From positions 62,001-126,000 of the forward strand of contig JAILZT010000014.1 in NCBI GenBank assembly GCA_023512345.1: a stretch of 64,000 nt of DNA. Direction: 5' to 3'. Each line of letters opens with the position of its first letter. Positions within the stretch are counted from its first letter, which is position 1. Of the stretch, positions 52,626-60,455 are shown piece by piece. The translations under genes were made by a program, and so were the position numbers. The notes beneath the pieces were generated by a model. It saw nothing but the letters and a program-made list of their open reading frames with translations. It ran no database searches and was not told where the DNA came from. Origin of the DNA: Paenibacillus sp. Lineage in GTDB: Bacteria; Bacillota; Bacilli; Paenibacillales; Paenibacillaceae.

Positions 52626-52674
52626 CGACCAGGTCGCTTAGTTAGAGAAAAAGTCAAACCTTCAGGAGGGTCTT

Positions 52675-53094
52675 ATGACGAATACCCCTAATATAATTCA
52701 AAGCACAAATGATGAATCAAATTATGTAAGAAACAAACTTATCGAATTCAATTCGCAACATGTTCCTAACGGCATTTATGAAGAAATTAATTTATGTCTG
52801 AAGAATAACAAAGAAGAAGTTATTGCCGGTCTCATTAGTGCAGTATGCTGGAACTGGATGGAGATTGATATTTTATGGGTAGATGAGGACCATCGTGGAC
52901 AAGGTCATGGGAAAAGGTTATTGGAGAACGCAGAACAAATAGCAAAATCTAAGAACTGCTCTTTCATTAAGTTAAATACATTCAGTTTTCAAGCTCCCGA
53001 ATTTTATGAGAAAAAGGGATACACTGTAATCGCAATGATCGAAAACGCCCCTATAGGAAGCAAACACTATTATTACAAGAAGGATCTGAACTAG
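52675..53094 (+). CDS. GNAT-family N-acetyltransferase
   Basis: 139 residues with the GNAT fold. The acetyl-CoA-binding motif A reads DEDHRGQGHGKRLLENAEQIA near residues 78-98, and YEKKGYTVIA near 105-115 is the usual C-terminal motif. AGGAGGG precedes the ATG. The acceptor substrate is unknown. It is the first gene of a run of acetyltransferase, kinase-fold and hydrolase genes on the plus strand, possibly an accessory island. Confidence 0.88.
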   Translation: MTNTPNIIQSTNDESNYVRNKLIEFNSQHVPNGIYEEINLCLKNNKEEVIAGLISAVCWNWMEIDILWVDEDHRGQGHGKRLLENAEQIAKSKNCSFIKLNTFSFQAPEFYEKKGYTVIAMIENAPIGSKHYYYKKDLN

Positions 53095-53139
53095 CTTTAA
53101 CTGGAGAAAAGTTAGAATAGGAATCAAAGAGGTGTTTTT

Positions 53140-53673
53140 ATGTTTAATGAATACTTATTAACCTCCGACTTAATAAAAATTAGACGTACAGACATTGAAG
53201 ATCTAGAGTTTGTTATAAGAACAGAACATGATAACGAGAACAAGTCATTTATTACCCAGTGGACTATTGAGCAACATATTGCTGCCTTGACTAATAGTGA
53301 TTGTCTGCATCTTGTTATTGAGGATCTCAGCAGTAACCTTGTTGGGTACAGTATTATTTTCGGACTTGAGAACAAGAATGCAAATGTTGAATTAATGAGA
53401 TTAGCGATCTCGCAAAAGGGAAAAGGGTATGGGGGAAAATCAATAAGGTTATTACAACAATTTATATTTGAACATTTAGAAGCTCATAGATTGTGGCTTG
53501 ATGTCAGGGAACATAATGAGAGGGCGAAAAGTCTTTATGAACGCCTGGGATTTCAACGTGAAGGTATGTTAAGAGAATGCATAAAAACTACTGAAGGCTA
53601 TCAATCGTTAATTATTATGGGCTTATTGAAGAATGAATATGAGGCTTTCAAATTCAACTCAAAAGGAGACTAA
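53140..53673 (+). CDS. GNAT-family N-acetyltransferase (RimJ/RimL-like)
   Basis: 177 residues. The RimL-type features are LMRLAISQKGKGYGGKSIRLLQQFIFE near residues 85-112, and HNERAKSLYERLGFQREGMLRECI near 130-150. Such enzymes acetylate the N termini of ribosomal proteins, polyamines or small drugs; the substrate here is unknown. AAAGAGG precedes the ATG. The cysteine hydrolase gene begins directly after its stop. Confidence 0.88.
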   Translation: MFNEYLLTSDLIKIRRTDIEDLEFVIRTEHDNENKSFITQWTIEQHIAALTNSDCLHLVIEDLSSNLVGYSIIFGLENKNANVELMRLAISQKGKGYGGKSIRLLQQFIFEHLEAHRLWLDVREHNERAKSLYERLGFQREGMLRECIKTTEGYQSLIIMGLLKNEYEAFKFNSKGD

Positions 53674-53674
53674 C

Positions 53675-54166
53675 ATGAAAATTGGACTTTTGATTGTCGA
53701 TATGCAGAATGCTTTTTTACAAGATCAGAGAGAAAAAATGAATGTTGAAAGCGCTTGTGAACACATAAATCATGTAGCAAACCTGCTGCGTTCCAATAAT
53801 CATTGTGTTATTCATATTCAGGATATTGAAGGGGCAGAAAATCTTGACTCCTCTCCATTACTTGATATTATCCCGGAGATCGTAGTTGATCACAGTGACA
53901 TCCGGATAACGAAAGAAGAATCCAATGCATTTTGGAATACAGAATTAGAACAGACTTTGATAAAGCAAGATATTAGTTTAGTTATTGTGGCAGGTTTTGC
54001 GGCTGAGCATTGTGTGCTATTCACGTATAATGGCGCGAGAGAAAGAGGTTTCAAAGCAGTGATTCTTCAGAATGGAATACTAAGTACCAAAAGTGATGCG
54101 ATTAGTACAACTTATCGGGATAGAAACATAGTTTCTTATCCTGTAGTTGAGTTTTTAGTGAAATAG
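53675..54166 (+). CDS. Isochorismatase-family cysteine hydrolase
   Basis: 163 residues of the isochorismatase-like hydrolase family. The catalytic triad can be traced: Asp in LLIVDMQNAF near residue 9, Lys in RITKEESNAF near 87 and Cys in AAEHCVLF near 120. Relatives cleave amides such as nicotinamide or carbamates. The start is the ATG at 53675, after AAAAGGAG, one base behind the GNAT stop, so the two are co-transcribed. Confidence 0.87.
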   Translation: MKIGLLIVDMQNAFLQDQREKMNVESACEHINHVANLLRSNNHCVIHIQDIEGAENLDSSPLLDIIPEIVVDHSDIRITKEESNAFWNTELEQTLIKQDISLVIVAGFAAEHCVLFTYNGARERGFKAVILQNGILSTKSDAISTTYRDRNIVSYPVVEFLVK

Positions 54167-54181
54167 ATTGGAGAAATGCAA

Positions 54182-55162
54182 ATGACTTTAAAGGATAATG
54201 AATTATTAAAAATTCTAAAGGCACAAGGTATTTCTGATGTTTCGGATATAAGAAGAACAGAGCAATTCACTCGAGATAGATCTACACTAAATAAAATTGA
54301 AATCCTAACGAAAGACAATAAGATAGTGTCATTACTGGAAAAATGTACGGCATCTAACGCGGTTCTACACGAAAATTCTATGTACAAATATTACTTGAAC
54401 AAGAATGTAACTATTCCAAAAGTATTTTACAACTCATATGATCAAATAGAGCATCAGGGCATACTGTTGATGGAAGATCTGACTTCTACTCATAACAGTC
54501 TTGCAGATTGGGAAGTGCCTATTGACCCAGGTAAACTAACGACTCTTATTGATTTGATCTCACAATTTCATGCTGCCTCTTGGGGAAAGGGAGAACTCTC
54601 CACTCCTAAGCACTTGGAAAATTCAGAAGAGTATGTGAAGCATCTTAGTTATTTAGAGAGAGATTATCTTCATTTCAAAAACCATCAAACTTTTAACTTT
54701 GGAGAAGAGCAATTTAAAATATATGAAAAGTGCCTCACTTACTTGCGGGTGAACACGCATCAACACGTTGAACGAATAACTAGCAATCAGAATACTGCTT
54801 TTATCCATGGCGACCTGAATGTATGCAATATAATGTATCCACTAATGAGTAATTCCAGACCCTACATCATTGATCTAGAAGCAGTGAGGGTTGGGCTATG
54901 TACAGAAGATCTAGTTATGTTATTTATTCACGATTTATATCATGGGGGGGAAGATACCCTTCGTATTTTTGAGATGTATTACGATTCAATATGCAGTAAA
55001 ATCTCTAGCGAATACACTTACGACCAGTTTAAAGAAGATACAAGATTATCGATAATGGAAGGAATTTTTTTTCCGTTAAAGCTTTATACTCATTATGGTG
55101 TAGAGGACGAAGAACTAGTATGGAAATCACTAAACGCTTACATAAGTTTAATTGGCCCCTAA
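54182..55162 (+). CDS. Phosphotransferase with kinase-like fold (APH/CHK type)
   Basis: 326 residues. The catalytic loop FIHGDLNVCNIMYP and metal-binding PYIIDLEAVRVG, followed by TEDLVMLFI, place it in the aminoglycoside-phosphotransferase/choline-kinase-like group. The N-terminal lobe is weak but has LLMEDLT, the usual hinge. The ATG at 54182 is chosen because GGAG lies eight bases upstream. Substrate unknown; it could phosphorylate a small alcohol or an antibiotic, or a metabolite such as homoserine or choline. Confidence 0.82.
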   Translation: MTLKDNELLKILKAQGISDVSDIRRTEQFTRDRSTLNKIEILTKDNKIVSLLEKCTASNAVLHENSMYKYYLNKNVTIPKVFYNSYDQIEHQGILLMEDLTSTHNSLADWEVPIDPGKLTTLIDLISQFHAASWGKGELSTPKHLENSEEYVKHLSYLERDYLHFKNHQTFNFGEEQFKIYEKCLTYLRVNTHQHVERITSNQNTAFIHGDLNVCNIMYPLMSNSRPYIIDLEAVRVGLCTEDLVMLFIHDLYHGGEDTLRIFEMYYDSICSKISSEYTYDQFKEDTRLSIMEGIFFPLKLYTHYGVEDEELVWKSLNAYISLIGP

Positions 55163-55190
55163 AGGTAATTTTTGAACGGAGGAATCACGA

Positions 55191-55730
55191 ATGAATCGCA
55201 AACCAGTAATCATCGAAGATTATAATAACGAGTGGCCAATGAAGTTTCAATTTTTAAAAGGAATATTACTAAATCAACTAGATAGTTTAGCCATTGAGAT
55301 TGAGCATGTCGGAAGTACATCGGTCCCAGGATTAGCAGCAAAACCTATTATTGATGTAGACATTGTTATTCATTCAGTGGATGATCTTCCCGAAGTCATA
55401 CATAGATTATCTGAATTAGGATATTTCCATGAAGGTGATTTGGGTATTAAGGATAGGGAAGCTTTTAAGAGGAGTGACAACAAGGTACCCTATAATAATG
55501 AAATGAATGACAAACCAGAGCATCATTTATATGTATGTATTAAGGAAAGCGAAGAATTGAAAAGGCATATATTGTTTAGGGAACTTTTAAGAGCGAATCC
55601 TGTTTTAGTTGAGGAATATGGAATGCTTAAGAAGGAACTTGCAGAGAAATATCAAGATAATCGTCAAGCTTATTCGGATGGGAAGACTGATTTTATTATT
55701 AGCGCCATTAACAAAGTTACTGAAGGATAA
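55191..55730 (+). CDS. GrpB family protein (UPF0157)
   Basis: 179 residues with the full GrpB-like nucleotidyltransferase fold. Typical features are IEDYNNEWPMKFQFLKGILL near residues 7-27, IEHVGSTSVPGLAAKPIIDVDIVI near 37-60 and HHLYVCIKESEELKRHILFRELLRANP near 110-135. The family is thought to add nucleotides to a small acceptor but the role is unknown; members often sit with acetyltransferases. GGAGG lies before the ATG. Confidence 0.9.
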   Translation: MNRKPVIIEDYNNEWPMKFQFLKGILLNQLDSLAIEIEHVGSTSVPGLAAKPIIDVDIVIHSVDDLPEVIHRLSELGYFHEGDLGIKDREAFKRSDNKVPYNNEMNDKPEHHLYVCIKESEELKRHILFRELLRANPVLVEEYGMLKKELAEKYQDNRQAYSDGKTDFIISAINKVTEG

Positions 55731-55736
55731 GTGCAT

Positions 55737-56084
55737 ATGAGACCCATTAAAAGGATAGTTTTGTTGTTAATCGTTGTTCTTCTATTAGGTCTAATATTAA
55801 CTCCGATTGTGTATGTACAAAGTAATAAGAGAATATATGCAAATAAAGTAACCAAATATCTAATTGAAGATCAGAAGTATAGGATGGACGAAATTGAGTC
55901 TGTTAAAGGAGTATGGGGTTTAGCGTTACCTCAATTCTACGTGGTTGTGTTATTTAAAGATGAATCCAATGTGGAGTATATTTACTTTGCCCATAACGAT
56001 GTAATTCAGTTTGAATATAGAGCCATAGAAGAAGAAATGAATAAACCTTCTAAATCCAACTTGAAACATTATGATCCTTATTAA
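55737..56084 (+). CDS. DUF3139-like membrane protein
   Basis: 115 residues: one N-terminal transmembrane helix (residues 5-26), then a small extracytoplasmic domain with KVTKYLIEDQKYRMDEIESVKGVWG and VVLFKDESNVEYIYFAHNDVIQFEYR, the pattern of DUF3139. Small proteins of this type are common and often repeated in Bacillales; the function is unknown. The ATG is chosen over the GTG at 55731, which touches the preceding stop. It follows the GrpB gene directly. Confidence 0.7.
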   Translation: MRPIKRIVLLLIVVLLLGLILTPIVYVQSNKRIYANKVTKYLIEDQKYRMDEIESVKGVWGLALPQFYVVVLFKDESNVEYIYFAHNDVIQFEYRAIEEEMNKPSKSNLKHYDPY

Positions 56085-56104
56085 AATGGAGTGGGAGTTG
56101 TGTG

Positions 56105-56644
56105 ATGTTAAATATGGAAACAGAAAGACTCGTTATCAGAAATTTTGTCCCTGGTGATTCGGAAGATTTACATGAATATCTATCACAAAAAGAAGTGTTG
56201 AGATATGAACCGGGTAGTGTTAGTAATCTAGAAGAGTGTAAGAATATGGCTAATGAGCGATCTCAGAGTAATATCTTTTTGGCGGTGTGCCTTAAGGATT
56301 CAGATAAGATGATTGGACATATCTATTTTAATCAAAAAAATCCAGTTGAGTTTTTAACATGGGAAATAGGATATATTTTCAATCCAAAATACTATGGTAA
56401 TGGATATGCAACGGAAGCGTGTCAAAAAATTCTGCAATATGGATTTGAAGACTTAGGTGCACACCGTATCATTGGAATGTGCAATCCTGAAAACACTGCT
56501 TCTTGGAAGCTAATGGAACGGTTAATGATGCGTCGGGAGGGTCATCACCCAAAGATTGCTTTTTTTCGCAGAACAACAGATGGAAAGCCTATTTGGCATG
56601 ATGCGTACCAGTACGCTATATTAGCGGAAGAGTGGAAGTCCTAA
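56105..56644 (+). CDS. GNAT-family N-acetyltransferase (RimJ/RimL-like)
   Basis: 179 residues: ETERLVIRNFVPGDSEDLHEYL at the start, EIGYIFNPKYYGNGYATEACQKILQYGFEDLGAHRIIGMCNPENTASWKLMERLMMRREGHH from residue 80 on, the full RimL pattern. It is the third complete acetyltransferase in this stretch, of a different subgroup from the two at 52675 and 53140. The start is the ATG behind GGAGTGGGAG. Acceptor unknown. Confidence 0.88.
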   Translation: MLNMETERLVIRNFVPGDSEDLHEYLSQKEVLRYEPGSVSNLEECKNMANERSQSNIFLAVCLKDSDKMIGHIYFNQKNPVEFLTWEIGYIFNPKYYGNGYATEACQKILQYGFEDLGAHRIIGMCNPENTASWKLMERLMMRREGHHPKIAFFRRTTDGKPIWHDAYQYAILAEEWKS

Positions 56645-56689
56645 GACAGAGTCACCTGAATTGAATTTTGTTATAACGGGGGTAATCCA

Positions 56690-58081
56690 TTGAACATTAC
56701 TCTAAGGGCAATTCAACCAACAGAAGGCCAAGCCATATTTGATATGATTCTTGAAATTGATGAGGGCGAAAACGGATTTGTTAATAGTCTTAAGGCAAAA
56801 GATATGGCAGAATTCGACCAACTCATACTGAAGAATTACGAGTATTCACAAGGTATTCATTTGGCCAAAAACCATGTACCTCAAACGATTTATTTCCTTT
56901 ATATTAACGGATATCCTGTAGGTTACGGAAAGCTGAGACATTACTTGACTGATCTTTTAAAAGAACACGCAGGACATATTGGATATTCCATCAGACCCTC
57001 TGAGAGAGGGAAAGGATATGGCAGCTTAATCTTGTCTGAAATTATCAAGAAAGCTAATGAAATGAACATTGAAGAAGTATTACTAACTTGTTATGAAGTG
57101 AATTCAACTTCTAGAAAAGTGATAGAACATAACAGAGGGCAGTTAGTTAAAACCAATAATGGAAAATGCAAATACATAATAAGAACATGGAGTCGAGCGA
57201 GCGAAATGATAACAGAACCTACCCTCCAAGCCATAAATGAACTATTTCAACAACATAACACTATCGAAAAGATCGTAAAAATTGATAAGTTATCCGGAAC
57301 AACTGCTGGCATCATTTATCGACTTGAATCCGAGCTAAACAATAAATATATTTTGAAATTCGATGAACCCATTCAAATTCAAATCGTCGAACAATTACTA
57401 AATACTTATCAAGACTCCACTTTATTACCAAAAGTCCTATTCATAGCCCAAGATAAATCTTACTTTGTTTACTCCTATATTAGTGGGACAACTCATTTTA
57501 ACCGCGGATCAAAGAGAAACTGGTTAACCTTACTAGTGAAAGAGTTATTCAATAAATACCAAAACTATCAACATTCAAAAATCTGGGGGAGATTAGACTA
57601 TCCTCTAAGTTCTTGGAGAGAATTCAATGAGATAAGCATAGAAGAAGCTAAAATCAATGTTGGGCAGTCTTTAACAACGGATGATTATCTATTTGTAAAA
57701 TCACGACTTATCAAATTATTTGGAGAGGGTGTAGAACAAGGAGATCGGTATTTATTACATGGAGATGCTGGGGTACACAATTGTGTATTTGATCAATTCT
57801 CCTTGATTGGTATCATAGATCCATCACCCATGATAGGTCCAATAATTTATGATTTTATTTACGCGTTTTGCTCGTCCCCCGACGATATCAATGTAGAAAC
57901 TTTATTTTCAGCATTTGATAATCTCGAACAAGGACGTATAGACAAACAAAGGCTAATAGATGAAGTGTCAGTGCAGTTATACTGTCGTGTGGGGCTATGC
58001 ATAAAGCATCATCCAGATGATTTATCTGAATATTTACAAGCTTGGGAGTATTGGAAAGAACTTTGTAAGGACTCTAATTAA
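56690..58081 (+). CDS. GNAT acetyltransferase fused to kinase-fold phosphotransferase
   Basis: 463 residues with two domains. Residues 1-165 are a GNAT domain: GYSIRPSERGKGYGSLILSEIIKKA near 102-125 and NSTSRKVIEHNRGQLVK near 145. Residues 185-463 are an APH-like kinase fold: lysine region NNKYILKFDEP near 218, hinge YFVYSYISGTT, catalytic loop LLHGDAGVHNCVF near 360 and metal site IGIIDPSPMIGP near 375. The layout copies the bifunctional AAC(6')-APH(2'') resistance enzyme, but the sequences look different, so an antibiotic role is only possible. The start is TTG behind GGGGGTAA. Confidence 0.82.
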   Translation: MNITLRAIQPTEGQAIFDMILEIDEGENGFVNSLKAKDMAEFDQLILKNYEYSQGIHLAKNHVPQTIYFLYINGYPVGYGKLRHYLTDLLKEHAGHIGYSIRPSERGKGYGSLILSEIIKKANEMNIEEVLLTCYEVNSTSRKVIEHNRGQLVKTNNGKCKYIIRTWSRASEMITEPTLQAINELFQQHNTIEKIVKIDKLSGTTAGIIYRLESELNNKYILKFDEPIQIQIVEQLLNTYQDSTLLPKVLFIAQDKSYFVYSYISGTTHFNRGSKRNWLTLLVKELFNKYQNYQHSKIWGRLDYPLSSWREFNEISIEEAKINVGQSLTTDDYLFVKSRLIKLFGEGVEQGDRYLLHGDAGVHNCVFDQFSLIGIIDPSPMIGPIIYDFIYAFCSSPDDINVETLFSAFDNLEQGRIDKQRLIDEVSVQLYCRVGLCIKHHPDDLSEYLQAWEYWKELCKDSN

Positions 58082-58099
58082 AGGGTGATCTATCTGGAT

Positions 58100-58780
58100 A
58101 TGACTGAACGGAAAATATGGAATGAAAATCATAAGAGATTAACAGAAATAATCTTGAATCCCAATGAGCATGCCAATGCTATTGAACTTTTTCTAAGCCA
58201 ACACGCCTTCTTATTTTCATCCAAAATGTTTAAGTCCGAACTAACCACTTTAGAAGACGAATTGTTCCAAAATATCTCTGAGGAAACCCTTCGAAAATAT
58301 CCGGTCACATGCCCGGACACAAGAAACTCTATTGTTTGGCATTTATGGCATATTACCAGAATTGAAGATATGACTATGAATGTTTTAGTAAGCGACAATG
58401 ATCAAGTCTTTCATACAGGTAATTGGGATAAACATCTTCAAGTCAAATTCATGCATTCGGGCAATGGGATGTCGGAGGATGAAGTAAAAGAATTGAGCCA
58501 AAATATAATTATTCCTGCCTTATTATCCTACCGTTTAGAGGTTGGGAGGAAGACACGAGAGATCATAAGCTCCATTGTGCCGGGACAGTTTAAACAGAAA
58601 GTTGAGCCTGCAAGAATAAATAAACTAGAGCAACAAGGTGCTGTCAAAAAAGAAGAAACGTGGTTGCTTGAATATTGGGGTAATAAAAATATAGCAGGAT
58701 TAGTACTCATGCCTGCAACCAGGCATAACTTTGTGCATCTGAACAAATCCATTCGGATTAAACAAAAAATCCAAAAGTGA
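58100..58780 (+). CDS. DinB-like (YfiT/DinB superfamily) protein
   Basis: 226 residues, a helical DinB-type protein. Metal-binding histidines are likely in SIVWHLWHITRIEDMTMN (near residue 72-90) and PATRHNFVHLNKS (near 205-215), the two usual places. The DinB superfamily includes thiol-dependent transferases and hydrolases, such as bacillithiol transferases. The start is taken as the ATG at 58100, after AGGGTGATC; a GTG at 58085 is in frame. The gene follows the fusion enzyme after 18 bases. Confidence 0.75.
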   Translation: MTERKIWNENHKRLTEIILNPNEHANAIELFLSQHAFLFSSKMFKSELTTLEDELFQNISEETLRKYPVTCPDTRNSIVWHLWHITRIEDMTMNVLVSDNDQVFHTGNWDKHLQVKFMHSGNGMSEDEVKELSQNIIIPALLSYRLEVGRKTREIISSIVPGQFKQKVEPARINKLEQQGAVKKEETWLLEYWGNKNIAGLVLMPATRHNFVHLNKSIRIKQKIQK

Positions 58781-58828
58781 TATTCATGAATGGCCATTAG
58801 CTATAGGTCAAATCTGAGGGGGATTCGA

Positions 58829-59989
58829 TTGAGCGAAGGAACTAATAAGGCTCCTGATCAAGTTCAATTATTATTTTGGCTGGATACAGTAAGAAGGGAT
58901 TTCGATCCAACTCTTCAAAAAGCAAGAACGAACTTCAATCCAGCGGCCGGTTGGTTTGGGATTCTGCTCATTCGTTCACTGCTTGGACTCCGATATCAGA
59001 AGATGACAGAAGAGGATTTTTCGAAAATAAAGAGCTTCTTTTCCAGTCAGGCAACCTTATGGAGTATTTATGGGATAGGTATAGCTGTTGGGCTGTTTCA
59101 TTGGTTAGAAAGTCTTGGTGAATGGGCGTTATGGATAAATATTGTTCTCCTTGGAATTCGCGTTGTTGGATCCATTTGGGCCACTTTGTCGAGAATGCTG
59201 ACACCGGGCGATCCATATTTTAACTCTAATGCCTATAGGATGTTCCGACCGACAGAGTATAAAATGTTCCTCAGTTATTTTAAAGAGCATCAGTTGACGT
59301 TTGACAATATCTACGATTATGTAAGATCCGTGTATAACCAAAATTCTTTAGAAGCTATTATCGACGAGCATCAAAGGATCACAGAGGAACTCAAAAAAAA
59401 CAAAGAAGAATTAGAAAGTATTATAAAAGCCAATGTTGATGACCTGAATGGAGCGATAACAACGATCTCTGAGCTTAAGGATTCCATTAACGAACTGGAT
59501 GAATTGATTACGGTAAATGAGACTGGATTCAATACCACCATAGATCTTATATACCGTCTGCGTCCCTCCACTAACTTATTTAATTGTTCTGATCTTTACG
59601 TCATTTGCGCTTTTTCACTGTTTGAGCTGGTAGATGATCATCTATATCGCCACTGTGAACAAGGTACGACCGAGACACCCGAGATTATTTATATTCATGA
59701 TCCTGCTTACGCACACTATTCTTCTGTCCTTTTAGTAAACAGTAATGAAACCATTGAATATGCTACTAGTGATCGGGAAGGCAGGACCGTGGCTAGTTAC
59801 TGGATTGATTTGCTTTCTGACAGGGTATATATTTATAATTTTCATTATGACTCTACAAATGAATCCATGCGTGGTACTATTGAGTCAAAGGAAATGTATC
59901 GCTTAATCCGCGGGATATGCATGCATTTAGAAGAACGGGGATTCTTAAAGGAGGTTGTACCACGTGAAGACAACAACTCGATCAGCTAA
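58829..59989 (+). CDS. Membrane coiled-coil protein of unknown function
   Basis: About 386 residues; I do not recognise a family. The start is probably the TTG at 58829, a few bases after GAGGGGG; the frame runs back to 58790 without a ribosome site. Two transmembrane helices (about residues 74-118) are followed by a long coiled coil (about 170-230: EHQRITEELKKNKEELESIIKAN, ELKDSINELDELI) and a mixed C-terminal domain of about 150 residues with IYIHDPAYAHYSSVLL and a RLIRGICMHLEERGFL end. The 75-residue gene overlaps its 3' end, so the two are coupled. Confidence 0.65.
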   Translation: MSEGTNKAPDQVQLLFWLDTVRRDFDPTLQKARTNFNPAAGWFGILLIRSLLGLRYQKMTEEDFSKIKSFFSSQATLWSIYGIGIAVGLFHWLESLGEWALWINIVLLGIRVVGSIWATLSRMLTPGDPYFNSNAYRMFRPTEYKMFLSYFKEHQLTFDNIYDYVRSVYNQNSLEAIIDEHQRITEELKKNKEELESIIKANVDDLNGAITTISELKDSINELDELITVNETGFNTTIDLIYRLRPSTNLFNCSDLYVICAFSLFELVDDHLYRHCEQGTTETPEIIYIHDPAYAHYSSVLLVNSNETIEYATSDREGRTVASYWIDLLSDRVYIYNFHYDSTNESMRGTIESKEMYRLIRGICMHLEERGFLKEVVPREDNNSIS

Positions 59990-60191
59990 TCAGTTAAAGA
60001 CTACCAATGAGCGGCGGCAAAAGATATATGAAAATATTCAACGTATCGAGGGTCGCAACCTGAAAAATCAGGCCTCCGTACTCGCGAGTCAGGGCCGTTA
60101 TCGGCAAATTCGCAGTGATATGGATGCTACCCTCGAAAGACAAGAGAAAAGCTTAGACAAGCTTGTTGAATTTTCAAAAAGAGCACTATAA
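59964..60191 (+). CDS. Small basic helical protein, 75 aa
   Basis: A highly charged protein without membrane segment, predicted as one or two long helices (ERRQKIYENIQRIEGRNLKNQ, RYRQIRSDMDATLERQEKSLDKLVEFSKRAL). The start is GTG with AAAGGAGG nine bases upstream, inside the preceding gene, overlapping it by 26 bases. Strong translational coupling suggests that it is a partner of the coiled-coil membrane protein. Family not recognised. Confidence 0.6.
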   Translation: MKTTTRSANQLKTTNERRQKIYENIQRIEGRNLKNQASVLASQGRYRQIRSDMDATLERQEKSLDKLVEFSKRAL

Positions 60192-60197
60192 AAAATC

Positions 60198-60227
60198 AGA
60201 GGAATCCTTCAGGATTCCTCTTTTTTA
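60198..60227 (+). terminator. Rho-independent terminator
   Basis: A perfect AGAGGAATC / GATTCCTCT stem with a five- to six-base loop and six T. It ends the 386/75-residue gene pair. Confidence 0.9.
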
Positions 60228-60288
60228 TGTTTACTTTCGATAAAAGCTGCATATACTGCTGCTGGAAGTCGAAGGGAGTCATGCATCT

Positions 60289-60444
60289 ATGAAGCGGCCA
60301 GAAGATAATGTTATTCGTGGTAAATTCCGATTAGGTGAGAACGCATTCCTGTCGTCTCGTGAGAAGCGGGATAAGATTATGCGGGACGTAGAGCGAATAT
60401 TGGAGAAATCCAAGAAACCCACCAACCTTGAGCCTAAGAATTAA
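60289..60444 (+). CDS. Small charged protein, 51 aa
   Basis: A short frame with AAGGGAG about ten bases before the ATG. It encodes MKRPEDNVIRGKFRLGENAF, then LSSREKRDKIMRDVERILEK and a Lys/Pro-rich end. It is basic, soluble and helical in the second half. It is convergent with the 914-residue gene, the stops being 11 bases apart. Charge and helix pattern resemble the 75-residue protein upstream, but no family is recognised. Confidence 0.5.
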   Translation: MKRPEDNVIRGKFRLGENAFLSSREKRDKIMRDVERILEKSKKPTNLEPKN

Positions 60445-60455
60445 GCTTTGACTGT

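Noticed and set aside
56690..58081. True AAC(6')-APH(2'') aminoglycoside-resistance enzyme
   Set aside because: Only the domain order agrees; the GNAT and kinase sequences do not look close to the known enzyme.
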